Assembly (NCBI GenBank): GCA_009801085.1
Contig: VNWV01000002.1
Location: 2,480,001-2,544,000, forward strand
Reading direction: 5' to 3'
Source of the DNA: Lasiodiplodia sp. COLG20
Taxonomy: Eukaryota > Ascomycota > Dothideomycetes > Botryosphaeriales > Botryosphaeriaceae
DNA: 64,000 bases
The notes under the pieces were generated by a model. That model did no database searches. It saw only the letters and a program-made list of their open reading frames with translations, and had not been told where the DNA came from. The position numbers and the translations under genes were made by a program. Numbering within the stretch: position 1 is the first letter of the stretch; every line of letters begins with the position of its first letter. Below are positions 1 through 12,232 of the stretch, one piece after another.

Positions 1-78
1 GTCAACTGTGACCTTCTTCGGGTCGAGCGCGTGCGCGGCGTCGATGGCGGCGAGGGCTTTTTCGTAAGGCGTAGACAT
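1..78 (-). CDS. N-terminus of a DUF4202-like protein (partial, cut by window edge)
   Basis: The ATG (complement of 76-78) opens a frame that runs without a stop to the window edge, giving 26 residues that begin MSTPYEKALAAIDAAHALDP. The pattern FxxALAAIDAAxAxDP is how I remember DUF4202 proteins starting in fungi and bacteria; DUF4202 has no established function. The rest of the gene lies outside the window, so length, introns and the domain itself cannot be checked. The next gene (DUF2434) lies on the same strand and ends 825 bp upstream. The family call rests on the N-terminal pattern alone and could be wrong. Confidence 0.5.
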   Translation of the reverse strand, partial: MSTPYEKALAAIDAAHALDPKKVTVD

Positions 79-902
79 AATTCAGGATTGGCGGTGATGT
101 CTCAACGAGAGATTGAGACAAGTAGAGAAAATTATTAGATGAAAATGTGAGAGCTGACGAGGGGCTGCTGAGTGCTAAGACGAAGGCTTGGGAGGACACG
201 AGGGGCACGCGGGGCAGTCGCGTTATCTCAGTTGATTTAGCTACTTTTATTCTTTTTTTTCTTTCGGTTTCGGCGCCGAGCATAATACTATTTTGAACGC
301 ATCCGATAGGCAGGAACCAGGGTCTTTGCCGCGGCAGCTGCCGAAGTTGCCGCTTAACAGTAGGATCATCTAGTCATGTCCATGGTCAAGCTTCAATAGC
401 GCTCATTTAGAAAGCGATCGTGGCTTGCCTCTCTATATTGCTCGCTCTAAGGACGAACAGCCACTATATAAAAACTAATAGAAGCTCGAAGTCATGGGAC
501 CATCGGAACGTGACATTGCGGCATAGCTCGGGTAGATAGAAACCGTAGCTAATTCAACCTGAGGCGCCGCTTGGGTTCATATGACTCGCGCTGGTTCATG
601 GCCACGGCGCTGCGCCTCCAAAATTAAACAGCCCCATGCTAAAAGAGATTAAGACTTGTGATAGCCAAGAATATAGAGCGAGGTACAGAGAAAGAGAGTG
701 GCGAACAGTGGAGATATCGCACCACATGTTAGAACCCATCTCTAGATCGAGATACCGCAGTAATAATGACCGTAAAAGCGCCGTTGCAAACCATGTCGTG
801 ATCTCGTATCAGATACCAATATCCGATTGCCTTTCAAGACCATCCAATAATCCGAAGCCGCATCCAAGAAGGAGCCGGTCCAACGGTAGAAGAGGGATTA
901 AA
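79..902. other. Intergenic region, 824 bp
   Basis: Upstream flank of the DUF4202-like gene and downstream flank of the DUF2434 gene, both on the minus strand. Only short frames without homology-like composition are present. No RNA gene or repeat seen. Confidence 0.6.
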
Positions 903-2584
903 TTAGACGTCTAGCATGCTGCGGACCTTTTGCGGAGGATAATTCTCCGCAAGGGTTTCACCGGTCATGCCAGTGCGCTCGGTTGTGCCGGTAGCAGTGC
1001 TTATGTTATCGTCACTGTCTGGCCCTTGAAACTCTCGTCTGTCATCTTCTTGTGCAGGATGGGGGTCACGGAATGGGTTTTCCGGTTCGCTTTCCGCTCT
1101 CTGGCGGCTTCGGTTGCGTATCTGACCGCCACCTGGGACGTCGTAGTACGAGGGAGGATTCCGACTCATATCATCGAGTTCCACATTTGCACTCGGAAGC
1201 GATTGGTCGCGTGGCTGCCGGCCTGCTCCGGGACCTTCGGTTGCGAGAGCACGCAAGCGTTGTTCCGATGTCAGGTGCAAGTCTCCCTGTGCCTTTCTCC
1301 ACCACGATGGCTTTTTGGTGATGCCGAGTTCGGCGTCTGCTGACTGTCCGCGCTGTCGCCTCTGCTCGATGATAACTGTATCCTCATTGGCATCGATATA
1401 TCCAAAAACGTTGAACAAGATCAGCAGCAGCACCGTAGTTCCATAGCCGAGGCCATAGGGCCATCCGGGATGCACATCATACTTCATCAGGCTGATGTCC
1501 CAAACCCAAGCCGAAGCTATAGCGTACGCAAGACGTATGGCTAGTATGATTAGAGCGAGGAAAAGCTTGGTCGGACAGTAGGCACAGAAACTGTTAATCC
1601 TGGCTATCATGCCGCCACTGTCAGGCTTCGGACGATAATGATGTAGTGAATGATGAAGTGACACGATTGTGACAATCCATGCTATCACTGAGAGGATAGA
1701 AGCTGCTTTGAAACGCGAATCGGTTGCGACGGGCTCCGCGTAGTGGGTTTGCTGCCAGGGTGAGCGTTGAAATTGAATGTACGTCCAGGAACGGGGGATT
1801 TCCATGAAGAAGCTCTGGTTACGTCAGTAAATATCGCACGGTAACCTCGGGCTTCGACCTACCAGCCAGGCAAAGAGATAGAAGACCAAAGGAAGATAGA
1901 ATTCAACCTTGCTGCGCCGGTCATCCTGGGGCAGATGGAACGGGTCTCGGTCGTATATTTGTCTCTCTTGCCAGGAACCCCTACTATCGGTCAGCAGCGG
2001 TATACTGCGGGGGAGTTAGTTCGCACTGACCAGTGTCTCACGGCTTCCCAGACTATGGCCAACGTTCCAGGAAGCATCAGGGTGTAAAAGAAGCTCTGAA
2101 GGATGATCGGGAGGCTTTGCAGATAGTAGCGATCGACGTCAACACCCGCAATGGTGCTGATCATGCCGCACGCGGCTACGAAGCACATCCAATACCACTG
2201 CCATCGTCTTCCTATCACCCTAAATCTTTTGTCTTCACGCAAGAACAGCCTCCCATGCTTTCGGAGATTGATGAGGGTAAACATGATGCTTGCTCCAAAG
2301 AGACAAGCGTACCCGATGCCGATTCCGCCTCGTGTGTGAATGCGGTAGTAGGGCAAATAGCAGGATGTACCGTTGACCCAGCTGCCGTTGGACATCATGA
2401 CAGGCTGATACTTGTTGAAGATGAGGTAGCATCGCGACGAGTTCGATATAGTGCCATTATCGTACATGGTATAGTTGAAGTACTCAAGAGCACTGAGGTT
2501 GAAGTGTACGCCATTGATTACGGTATCCGTTGCGTTGTCGCCGTCCGGGAACGGGAGCAATTCGCGCAGGTTGAGGAGTGGCAT
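903..2584 (-). CDS. DUF2434 family multi-span membrane protein
   Basis: Three exons on the minus strand: 2584-2031, 1980-1863 and 1814-903, with introns of 50 and 48 bp, giving 527 aa. The frame stays open across both joins, which restore the family strings VRHWGSWQER and VFYLFAWLSFFMEIPRSW. The N-terminus (residues 1-85) carries several NxS/T sites and the string VINGVHFNLSALEYFNYT; hydrophobic segments follow near residues 87-107, 131-148 and 157-178, then about four more through the YCPTKLF and NVFGYID regions. The last 150 residues are hydrophilic and disordered-looking. I chose the ATG at 2584 because family members start just before the L-P-DG-VINGVHF block; an in-frame ATG at 2794 would add 70 low-complexity residues. 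DUF2434 proteins are fungal integral membrane proteins of unknown function. No close partner is evident; the divergent neighbour is a Zn2Cys6 regulator 1.6 kb away. Confidence 0.88.
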
Positions 2585-4192
2585 GGCGGGCAACAGAGGT
2601 CGCGCCAGGTGACGATGAAGGAAGTGAGCGTTGATCGTCCACAGCAGCGGGGTCGTAGACGGCGATGCGCCGCCAAGTGTGGAGAAGCTGAAGACGCGAT
2701 GGAGGCGGTTCCCCGGAAGCCCGGAAGCTGCCGCGCCTTCCCGGCCGCCTTGTGGCGGGGTAACGGGAGCGCTGAACCGGTGCTCAGGCCTCAAAAGCGA
2801 CGCCCGGGATGAGTGGAGCGACGGCCTATCGGTGCGCGGTGTAGGCCGAGTTGCGTGGAGCTATGTGACGTCTCTCGCGGGACGCCACGGCGAGTCGCAG
2901 CAGTGATTGCAGTCGGGCGAGCCAAGAGGCAACCCCAGGCGATGACGCAGATCCGCGGCTGGGCACTGAGCGGCGGGCGGTGCGCTGCGACCCCTGCAAA
3001 ACACCAGACACTGTTCGGCATAACAACGTATCCACTGCAAAATTTTCGACAGCGCCCCAATTGGCGCGGCCCGCGCCGTCATTACTGTAGGGCTCCCAGG
3101 GTGCAATGTACACGGAGGTAGCTCCTGACTTGGTGGCATGACAGCAATAGCTCTGCATTCCTCGCGAGTAAGTCTCGAAACAGCCGAACGCAGCAGGCGT
3201 TACCGCGGCGGCGATGTGCGCGGTTGATCAACGTTTCCTTGTCATCTTGAGTCAACTAGCTGCCAATCAGCCATGAATAGCGTTTCGAGACGTGGGATCG
3301 CCAGCAGGAGACTTGCTCCCGACGAGCATGCCAGCACTGCTGCCGACAGTTCAGGGGCAATCACTTGTCGACTCGCGGGTCGATGGGTGCCAAGAAGGGT
3401 CTGTAGTTCTCGCAGATTGACAGACCCGTAGCGCCGGATGCTGAGATGGATCAGCCAAGCCATCTGCTATACGAGGCGGCAAGCAGCGCAGCGCAGCTGG
3501 TGAAGCGTACCCACGATCTCCCGGCCCTGCAGATCTTGACCGGGACAGTGGACACGCCGGCAATTTGAGCGTCGTTTGACGCGCACACTTGGCACTGCCG
3601 CCTCTGACGCGCCGCAGTCGGGCCTTCGGGAGCGGCGGAAGGAGGGAGGCAGATATTTTTGGCGCTGCCTGCGACGGGCCTGCGGGCTGTCACGGGCAGC
3701 GCTCGGGGCGTGCCAGCCCAGCAGGGCAGAGGCAAAGGCCGAAGACCCTCGCAGCGCCAAGCCCGTGCGCATGGGTGGGGAGTCGCACGCTGCTGTCGAG
3801 TCTTGCAGTCCGACTCAGCCCTGCCAGCCTCCATCATCACATGCATAAAACCTTGTTCGCGTGGTTCTGTTCGCGCCCGCCGTCGAGAAGCTCTCCAAGC
3901 TTCAGCAGTCCAAACGCACTGGTGTGCAGCCGCATCCGCGCGACACCTCCGGAACTCGCTCGCGCAGGCTCGGACCGCCACGTCGAACGCGCCCGCTCGC
4001 GCGCTGCCTTCTCGCCGCCCACCGCGTGAAAGGGGTCGCAGGCCTCGTCGCGCCTGCAGCAAGAGCTTGGGGTCTTTTTTGGCTTTATAGACGATCGATC
4101 GCCCACCGTCCGCCGACTCGAGAGCACCTGACGTGCCAACCGCCTTGCTACGGACGTAAGGCGGGCCCCTGCCGCCCAGCGGAACTGCATCA
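2585..4192. other. Intergenic region between divergent DUF2434 and Zn2Cys6 genes, 1.6 kb
   Basis: GC-rich leader and promoter space for two divergent genes. Several overlapping frames are open on both strands (for example around 3451-4344 minus and 3576-4340 plus), but they mirror one another, are arginine/alanine/serine-rich and show no domain. I treat them as composition artefacts. No TATA box stands out close to either start. Confidence 0.5.
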
Positions 4193-7100
4193 ATGGCTTC
4201 TCCAGATTCGTACAACCAGCGCGCCCAGCGCGACGCTTCCTCCCAGCCGGACAGGCAGTCCTCCGCCGGCTCGAGCAAGTCGCACGCCGGCTCCCAGCAC
4301 CATGCTGTGCCGCCCAAGATCCGACGCCGCAATCGCTTAATCACCTCGTGCCTCGAATGCAGGTGAGTGCTCCCAACGACTCAGCATATCCAAAAGTCCC
4401 CACCACTGAAACGCGCATCCAGACGGCGTAAGCTCAAATGCGACAAGCTGCATCCATGCACCAATTGCACGCGCTTCTCGCGCGACTGCGTCTTCTTGGC
4501 TCCCGCACTGGATGCCGCCTCGCAGCTGAGGCTTGCCGAGATCAAAGAGAAAATGGGATCCCTGGAGCGCACGCTGGAGGAAGATATTGCCAGGAAGAAT
4601 GAATCCCGCGCGCGTTCTAGCTCCCGCCCTGGCTCCAAGCTGCCCGGCCTGGAGGATGTTTCAGGCGAAGAGGATGCAAGCGAGCTGGAAGAGGAGCGAG
4701 GTCTCGAGCCCACTCCACTCGCCATTGAAGATGCCCCATATGATGACAACATGTGCGATGACAATCTTGTCGATCTCGGCGTGCAGTTTGGACGAATGAG
4801 GATCACGGAGCGCATTGGAGGATTCGTACGGCCGAAGCTCGCGCAGGAGGTCAGTTGTTCCCCGCATGGTCGCTTGTTGCTACAAACAATTAATTGCTAA
4901 CCACCACCATGTAGCTTACCGAAGCCTTAAAGGAAGTCCCAGAACTCTTTCCGGATCCTAACGAGCCTCATCCATCATCCCGCCAAATTCATCCAAGCTC
5001 GTACCTGATGCCTGGGCCCGACTATCTTGCTCCATCTGCGAACTTTTTCTTCGCGCCCTCGAGCCGGAAGCATGGCCTATTGCACTCGCTCCCAGCCAAA
5101 TCCATGGCTGACACGCTGCTCAAGCAGTATTGGCTCGCTGTGCATCCTGTTGCCACAGCGGTTCATCGCCCGTCATTCGAAAGACAGTATGCCTCCTTTT
5201 GGAAAGATATCTCTAATGGCCTGGAGCCTCGCGCTTCTTTGCAGGCTCTTGTTCTTGCAGCAATGCTTTCAGCAGCAGTCAGTCTGTCCGAAGACACGGT
5301 GACAACCGAGTATGGCACAACGAAAGCCGAGTTGGTCGAGAATTTCAAGGAAGCCACCGAAGCAGCACTTTCGCGAGCCAATGTCGTGAGGACAACAAAG
5401 CTTGAGACTTTACAAGCGTTTGTCATGTATCTGGTTGGTTTCTATTTCCCCCCTTAGCCCATCCTCGTCCATATCATCTGACTCTTTCAGATACCTCTTT
5501 GCCGGACTGAAGTCTCGCGGGCCCACTCGGCGCTCACTGCTATGGCGATAAGGCTCGCAGAGTGCATGGGCCTGCACCGCGATGGTGCCCGCTTTGGTAT
5601 ACCCGCTGTGGAAACCCATGTTCGACGACTGGTGTGGTATCAATTATGTTTCCTCGACATCCGGGTTTGTGAAGCGAGCGGGCCTCGACCACAAATTCGA
5701 GAAGATGATTTTGATACAAAGTTCCCCCTCAACGTGGACGATGCCGATTTCGAATCCAGCAGCCCGCCAACGAAGGACGCTGATCATTTTACGGATATGA
5801 CCATTGTACGGATGCGATTCGAATGTACTGAGATGGCCCGATTGGTCTGGTTCGAACGCCCAAGAATCGAAAAGAAGCAGACCACGCTCACAGCTGTTCT
5901 CGGCAAAATCCAAAATTTCCGTAGTGCCATGGAGAAACGCTATGGCCCCATGCTTGATGTTAAGAATCCGCTGCACCATATGTGGCAGTTGGTGTATAAC
6001 ATCTTGAGTTTGCGCCTCATCTTGATGGTTATGCATCGCTATGCCAGTAACATGCACCGAGTCATGCCGGACCGCTTGAGGACCCAAATGTTGAATTCCG
6101 CCACTCTCTTGATTGAGAATGCGATAGCACTCGACACGCATCCAAGTCTGAGACCTTGGGTTTGGTACGGTGGTAAGTAGTATTTCCTCCCTTTCAAGCC
6201 CATCTTCCGAGGATATTTTCGGATACTTCTCTTACTCATTCTACCTCAAACTTCAACCAGTGATTGGGAAGATACTAACGCGTTTCGCTAGGTGCTCATC
6301 AGCAATGGCACACTGGACTCCTTTTGATGGCGGAGGTGTATGCGAAAGAGCCTCATCCGAGCTACGAGGAACGCGTCTGGCGTTGCCTCGACTATGTGTT
6401 TGAGCTCCCTCCTTCCATGTCCATCATCGACAAGGCGAAGTACATTATCAGCGGTATTAGAGACCGCACACTGGTCTATCAAAGTATACGGCGAATGCGC
6501 GCACCAACAGACATGGACCAACCGATGGGGCCGCGTCCATATACGACGGCCATCAACCATGCAGCACGATTTTGGTATCCTACCATGGCGAAGAGTCAAA
6601 GAGCTCGAACAGGCAGTCCGAGCACTAGTGACCCATCCGCAAGCGCTGCTACAACTCCAGCGATGCAAGCAGCCTATTTACAAATGGGCAACCAAGGAAT
6701 CACTCCCAACACCCAAGCTGGCTCCGCTTCAAGCAGTGCGCATGTTAGCCCCAACATCCAGCATACTCCACACCCTCACGCAGATGCGACAACACCACCG
6801 TCCAGATACGATATGGGCGCTGCTGACGATCATTCGCGTCATCAAGCTTACGGTCAGCAAGCTACACACTCAATGGCTCCGCCGACACTATATGGCATGC
6901 CTAACCCTTTCAATATGAGCCCAGGGGACACGGGCAGCATGGGTTCAGGTGGTGTCGGAGGTAGTCCTGGAGACGAGGCCATGCTTGAGATTGACTGGGT
7001 ACGTCATATTCCTTCTGACTCTGTTATGGCCAGGAGGCGTTATGAAACTTGCACTAACCTCAACCCTCTCTTAGAACGAATGGGACAAACTTTTCCCGCA

Positions 7101-7263
7101 CCAACTCGGGCACGGCAATCCTGCTGACATGTATATCCCGGACTTCAGCTATCCGCCAGTGAGCGATCAAACAGGGCATGGCGTGCCAACGGCGCCCGCA
7201 CCTAGTAACTCTATGGGCGGCTTACCTTGGGGCCATGTGGGCTCGGCAACACGACCACAGTGA
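4193..7263 (+). CDS. Zn2Cys6 transcription factor with fungal-specific regulatory domain
   Basis: Six exons: 4193-4362, 4423-4849, 4915-5433, 5491-6172, 6292-6998, 7075-7263, giving 897 aa. The first intron splits the zinc cluster; joining restores C-LE-C-RRRKLK-C-DKLHP-C-TN-C-TRFSRD-C at residues about 53-80, a canonical DNA-binding motif. A short heptad-like stretch (about residues 90-115, IKEKMGSLERTLEEDI) probably dimerises. Residues about 230-560 form the fungal_trans regulatory domain, including the conserved type AMAIRLAECMGLHRDG and RRLVWYQLCFLD strings. The C-terminal 230 residues are Ser/Ala/Gln/His-rich and end in an acidic-aromatic segment (EIDWNEWDKLFP) that could be an activation region. 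It is likely a nuclear regulator; the target pathway cannot be inferred from neighbours (DUF2434, CTP1). No internal stops or shifts after splicing. Ortholog identity unknown. Confidence 0.92.
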
Positions 7264-7741
7264 TCATTTTTAAATATCACAGTCGCCATTTACTTTTTCT
7301 GGCGCAAGCACTCTACGGGATATTGGTGGTCGTCATGAAACTTTATATACCTTGTCGTTGATGTGTTCATGTAAGATCATCTAGATTCCCTATTTTATAT
7401 TTCATTTTTCCCTCTATTCAAGATGCCCACGCTTTATGAATGTTTCTGAACTTTTCTTCTCTGGTTGGGTATTCCTTTTAGTGGGCTATCGCCCCGTGCT
7501 TCTATGAACTGAACGATATTCACCTCGCCCCTATAGCCCCCCATTAAGGTAGATTTGTGGAAAGTGGCCGATCTTCCGGCGATGTTGTGTAGGTCAGGCG
7601 AGAGCCAATTAGACCCTTAGGTTCCTTGTCAAAAATCTTGTGCCTTGCTGGCCAGAAGTCGGAATGCCATAACAGCCTCAAGTCAGTGGTAGATCCCCCG
7701 GACACTCTTGTTCCCAAGTAATAATACAAGGCGTTTCTGCC
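7264..7741. other. Convergent 3' flanks, 478 bp
   Basis: Shared downstream region of the Zn2Cys6 gene (plus) and CTP1 (minus). T-rich stretches consistent with untranslated 3' ends; no gene seen. Confidence 0.5.
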
Positions 7742-9210
7742 TCAGATGTACTTTCTCTCTGGGTCGAGCCTGTCCATCGCTTCCATACTCTTCTCATACC
7801 TGCTCAGGCGTCAGCGTTTTCGGCCATCATATGCGGATAGTACCTGGACTGTGGGGTTACTCACATGGTAAAGACAATACCACCACTCAGAATCAGGCGT
7901 GCCAGGCGCGGTACAGCGCCAGACCAGAAGGTTAGAAAACCTTCCTCCTTGAAGATGCGGGCGGCGCAGACGAAGCTGTTCCTATACTCTGTTCTCGCTT
8001 CTATCGATTGCATACTACAAGCATCACTCCTCATTAGCTAAGATAAGGAGAAAATAGGACGGCGTTACTTACCGGGTTTTAACAGTGTCCAGCGGCATGG
8101 TCACATAGACAGTGATGATGCCGGCCAGGGCACCAATGCCGAAGGTGCTGACGGTGCCGAGCTTCTCGCCCGGCGCCACGTACGACTGGGCCAGCTGCCT
8201 GAGGGTGGTGTACGCGCCAAAGCGCGTGGCTGAGTTGGCGGCCTGGCGGGCAGTAGTGGGCACGAAGCCCTGGAAAAAGCCGCGGATGCCCTTCTCGCGC
8301 GCAATCACGGCCGTCCCGTGTAGAAAGCCACGCATGCGCGGCTTACCGGATTTGCGGTCGTCAATGCTGGAACGGGAGGTGATGATTAGCGGTTGGATCT
8401 TCTACAAAGAGAGAAGCGGGAGGTGCTAAGAAAGGCCTGGTGTGATGGGCGAAACACCCCTACGGCAGTGTATAGGTCTGCCGCCGGGGATCGGGCAGGT
8501 CTGGGAGACGATAGAGCATGCTCGGAGAATAGCTGAAGGGATTCCGAGGCCCTCAATCCCGTTCAAAGTCTCCGAGCATACCTTGTCACCCTCATGCAGC
8601 CTTCCACTTCCCTCCCAGTCTTCCAGGACCAATCTTTCCCACCAGGCCCGGAAATTGTCGACGCTACTCACATTTGCGTCTTGATGCTCTCAAATGGAGT
8701 GACAGCCAGCGCACTCTCAGTCACACCGGCACCAAAGCCAGCGATGACATTGGCCGGGCCAGAGACCTTGCCGTTGGAATCGGCCAGCATACTCTTGTAC
8801 TGATCGAAGGCGACGAAGCGGATACCGGCCTTGAGCGAGTTGCCGATAATGAGGGTGGTGCAGCCTGCGTACCACTGAGGGCCGAACGGCGGCCAGGGCA
8901 GCTTCTTGCCCTCGGCCAACCGCCGGTTCAGCTGTGAACGGGTCTTCGCGAACTCGGCCGGGTAGGTGATGGCGATCTCGACGGCGCCGGCGGTGCTACC
9001 AGCGATGATGGAGCGCAGGGCGCTAGGCTGATGGCGGGCGGAGGCATGTTAGCTCTGCAATGTTCTCGGGTGCGAGCGGTTGGGATGTGGTGTTCGTGGC
9101 TCGTGAGAGGTGTGCTGATGTCGGGTGGGCTGTGGGATATTTTTTTGGTGGTGAGCGAGCGAAGTGACGGAATGATTTACCTTGGCCTTCTTCTGCTCGT
9201 CGGAAGCCAT
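7742..9210 (-). CDS. ctp1: Mitochondrial tricarboxylate (citrate) carrier
   Basis: Five exons on the minus strand: 9210-9181, 9027-8672, 8366-8073, 8014-7865 and 7799-7742, giving 295 aa, the usual size of the mitochondrial carrier family. The three carrier signatures are all present: P-A-E-F-A-K, P-F-E-S-I-K and P-L-D-T-V-K, one per repeat of about 100 residues. The strings AGSTAGAVEIAITYP and GFFQGFVPTTARQAANSATRFG are characteristic of the Ctp1 citrate/tricarboxylate branch, which exchanges mitochondrial citrate for other tricarboxylates, malate or phosphoenolpyruvate across the inner membrane. The first exon codes only ten residues (MASDEQKKAK) and is followed by a 153-bp intron; the second intron (305 bp) is unusually long for this window. 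It lies head-to-head with MAM33, another mitochondrial protein, with 375 bp between start codons. All joins keep phase and the stop follows RKYI. Confidence 0.93.
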
Positions 9211-9585
9211 TGCGAGAATTGCGCGTCGCGAGAGGGTTTCAGCTGAGGTATGTCAAAGGCGTCAAGAGCACTCCGGCGGCTGCGCGCATACAATATATGC
9301 TTATGACACACCGCAGGGCGAACGTTGGTCAGAGGAGCGCGGTGGTGGGGACTCTCCGGCCGCGGAGCTGTCGTGCTTGCGCTGAACGGGGCGCATGGGT
9401 GCCTGTCTCTGCCTGGCGGGGAGCAGATCCCTGCACGGCCGTGCTGACTTCATCGCAACGAAACCTTTCGCAGCGCGAAGTTCCAGAAGCTCGCGAACCT
9501 CGCACCACGCAAAAGTTCGCCTCCCGCCCTACAACCCGCCCTCCATCTTGTGCGCCTCCACAATCGCGTGCATTAGCCACCCAAA
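9211..9585. promoter_or_regulatory. Divergent promoter shared by CTP1 and MAM33, 375 bp
   Basis: Lies between the start codons of two nuclear genes for mitochondrial proteins transcribed away from each other. No TATA box is obvious. Co-regulation through this segment is inference from spacing only. Confidence 0.5.
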
Positions 9586-10701
9586 ATGCTGTCCTTCAGA
9601 TCCATTGCCCGCTCGGCGCCTCGCTCGTTCGCGCGTCTGAGCACCAAGACCGCTCGCCCAACTCTGTTCAAGCCGACCACCCTGCAAGCAGCATGGAGAC
9701 CCGCATTGGCACCGAGGCTTGCATCCGCTTTCCACACCTCTGCTCCTAGATTTGAGGGTATGTGCCAATTGGATTGGCTCCAATCGTGTTCTCGGACGTT
9801 ATGCTGAATATAAATGTAGTCCAGGACACGCTCGTTGCAAAGCTCGAAAGCGAACTGAATTTGGAGGGTGATGTTGGCGAGGCCGAAAATTACTCGCAAA
9901 ACATCAAGGACTACCTTGAGAACAGCCCATTCGAGGTCACGGACGTCACGGGCGAGGAAGAGGTTGTCCTCACCCGCAAGTACAACAACGAGACGTATGT
10001 GCAGTCCCGCAATAATCCATGTACTTTCCCCGACTAAGAGCCATCTAGTATCCGCGTCACCTTTACCATTTCCGACATCAACGAGCCCCAGCTTCCTGAG
10101 GAGGAGATGGATGATCCCGCCTTTGCCGATGAGGACGTTGAAATCGACGGCCAGTCCGGTGGCGCCAACACCAAGGGCTCCGTGAACCAGGGCCGCACCC
10201 CTGGCGGCAACATCAAGGTCGCGCCTGAGGACAATGTGTCGGCCGCCGATCGCGAGGAGCTGGACGACGAGTTCTCCGAGGACGAGCAGAGCAGCTTCCC
10301 CGCTCGCGCCTCTATCGTCATCACCAAGGATGGCCAGAAGGGCGCCATGTCTATTGATGCCATTGCTCAGGACAGCGCTTTCCAGATCAGCAACGTCCAT
10401 TACTACGCCGACGCTGCGCAGGCCGACCCCAAGACTGCAGAGCATGAGTGGGCCACTCGGAAGACATACCCCGGCCCGCTTTTCGGCCAGTTGGATGAGG
10501 ACCTCCAGATCCTGCTGGAGGAGTACCTTGATGAGAGGGGCATCGACACCAGGATGGCCCTGTTCATCCCTGACTACATTGACTACAAGGAGCAGAAGGA
10601 GTACCTTAAGTGGCTGGAGAGTAAGTGGAATCCCCACCGTTGAATCATTCGCACATATCGCTAACTTCTTGCCAGATCTCAAGAACTTTGTGTCTGCTTA
10701 A
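9586..10701 (+). CDS. mam33: Mitochondrial acidic matrix protein, MAM33/p32 family
   Basis: Four exons: 9586-9757, 9820-9994, 10049-10620 and 10676-10701, giving 314 aa. Residues 1-55 form an arginine/serine-rich, acid-free presequence ending near AFHTSAPRFEG, typical of matrix targeting. The mature part is strongly acidic (E/D-rich around residues 60-190) and carries the family patterns LVAKLESELNLE near its start and LDEDLQILLEEYLDERGID plus KEQKEYLKWLENLKNFV at the C-terminus. MAM33/p32 proteins form doughnut-shaped trimers in the matrix and support oxidative phosphorylation and mitoribosome biogenesis in yeast. The last exon codes only eight residues and the stop; the A|AT join restores WLENL. 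The DDE-rich stretch around residues 140-195 is somewhat long but in frame. The gene is divergent from CTP1. Confidence 0.92.
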
Positions 10702-11155
10702 GCGTGACTACTAGCATTAAATGCTCAAAGGGGCATTGGCCGTTTCATTCTTCTCGTTTCTTCTCTACTCTTACAATATCCGGCGCTCGGTATGGAGAAC
10801 CCGGAGAGCTGCAGGTCTGCAAGCTGTGTAGTATAAAATTCTGCAATAAGGAAAAGCGCAAATCAGATACCTCTGTTTCATTCGCCTCCCTGCGCCAAGG
10901 TTGTGCTTTTTGGCTATGTTACCCTTCTCCGGTGGTGAGCTCGTGTGTGTAGCGAGCATTAGATTCCTTTGCGTTGGGTGCGAATCGAGCTCGCGTTCCG
11001 GCTGCAACACTCGGTAACGCGAAATCGAAGTGGCTTGCCCATTTGGACATGATTTCGATGCCTGAGGTTATGAAAATACCCTCGTGCTTCAAAATCACCC
11101 CATTGTCACATCAAGTCTCTTGAAGCCAGGCTCCCACTTTCACGTTGCTGATTTT
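10702..11155. other. Convergent 3' flanks of MAM33 and TMA16, 454 bp
   Basis: No coding, RNA or repeat signal seen; both neighbours end here. Confidence 0.5.
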
Positions 11156-11767
11156 TCAGCTCAACCCCTTCGGCGGCCACACACTATCCCTCACCTCGCC
11201 GTCCTTGGTCACGCGCACAAACTTCATAGCGTTGCAGCTCACCCACTCGCCGTCCCAACCACGCAGCTTATCGACCGTCGCCGCGTCCCGCATATCAGGG
11301 CAATAGAAGCCGCTGACCTCGAACTCCTTCGTCTCGGTCGTGATGCGCTGCTCGAGAAGCTGCTCGCGCGTCGCCGGCGGGCGGCCCGGTCGCCGTGCGG
11401 CCTTGAGCTCAGCAAGCTCCTCATCGTCGCGGTGGACGTAGGCGAGAATGGCGGACTGCAAGGATGAGGCATCGAACGCGTCGGGGGCTTCGGGGGATTG
11501 CGCGATGAGTTGGAAGTGGTGGACACGCTGGACTGTTTGGTGTTGTCGTCAGTGCTTGGATTTACACAGTAGGGAAAAGGATGTTCGGTGCGTACGGTGG
11601 GGCTGGTTCTGCTTGCCGCGCTCAGTCGCTAGCCGGAGAAGCTTCTCGTCGCGCAGACCAGCGCGCTGGAGACGTCGCGAGTCGCGCGAGTACTCGTGCA
11701 GGGCGGTGGATTTGGTACCGCGCTTTTTGGATATTTGCTTGGAGACTTTGGAGAGAGATTTCGGCAT
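11156..11767 (-). CDS. tma16: Translation machinery-associated protein 16
   Basis: Two exons on the minus strand, 11767-11596 and 11532-11156, separated by a 63-bp intron, giving 182 aa. The N-terminus MPKSLSKVSKQISKKRG followed by ALHEYSRDSRRLQRAGLRDEKL is the recognisable start of the Tma16 family; the C-terminal half has the family pattern EFEVSGFYCPDMRD and ends at PPKGLS. Tma16 binds the nascent 60S subunit during nuclear/cytoplasmic maturation and associates with the translation machinery in yeast. I chose the ATG at 11767; an in-frame ATG at 11776 would add three residues. The protein is basic and lacks membrane segments. It is head-to-head with EXO1 (465 bp between starts). Confidence 0.9.
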
Positions 11768-12232
11768 GATGGGCAATGATCGCGAGGTTTGAGGGGATCT
11801 GGCGGCGGAGTCCGGGATGAGGGTGGATTGCGACTCGAAAAATGCAATTTTCAGAGATCCACGGCGGTATAAAGTGTAAGAGCGGTGGGAAAGTAGAGGG
11901 CTGCCGCGGCGGAGGAAGCTGGCATAATTTTTGGAGGGTGCCAGGGCGGTGACAAGGGTCCGGAAAGCTTGGCTTGCAAGCAGTTCGTCCCGTGGCGACC
12001 GCAGTCAGACCCGACGCGTCTATCGTTCAAACAGGCGCGTCGAGAACGGGATCTCCAATCTCTGACGCCGCTGCATTCCTTTTCTCCGACCGCGTCACTA
12101 CACGCGTCCCACCAACGCCCGCACTCCCTCCTGTTGTCCATACCTTTGAGGGACTTCAGCATGTTCAGCAGCGCCGGCCAGTAGCTGATATAGAAGCTAG
12201 TCGCGCACGCTTGCCCGCTTGCCCGAGTCGCG
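11768..12232. promoter_or_regulatory. Divergent promoter region of TMA16 and EXO1, 465 bp
   Basis: Contains the upstream regions of two diverging conserved genes. No clear TATA box or repeat found. Confidence 0.45.

Noticed and set aside
3451..4344. 297-codon minus-strand frame upstream of the Zn2Cys6 gene
   Set aside because: Overlaps the first exon of a well-supported gene and is mirrored by open plus-strand frames; Arg/Ala-rich with no motif.
9573..10682. 369-codon frame antisense to MAM33
   Set aside because: Produced by GC-biased third positions of the real gene; runs across its introns' flanks without family features.
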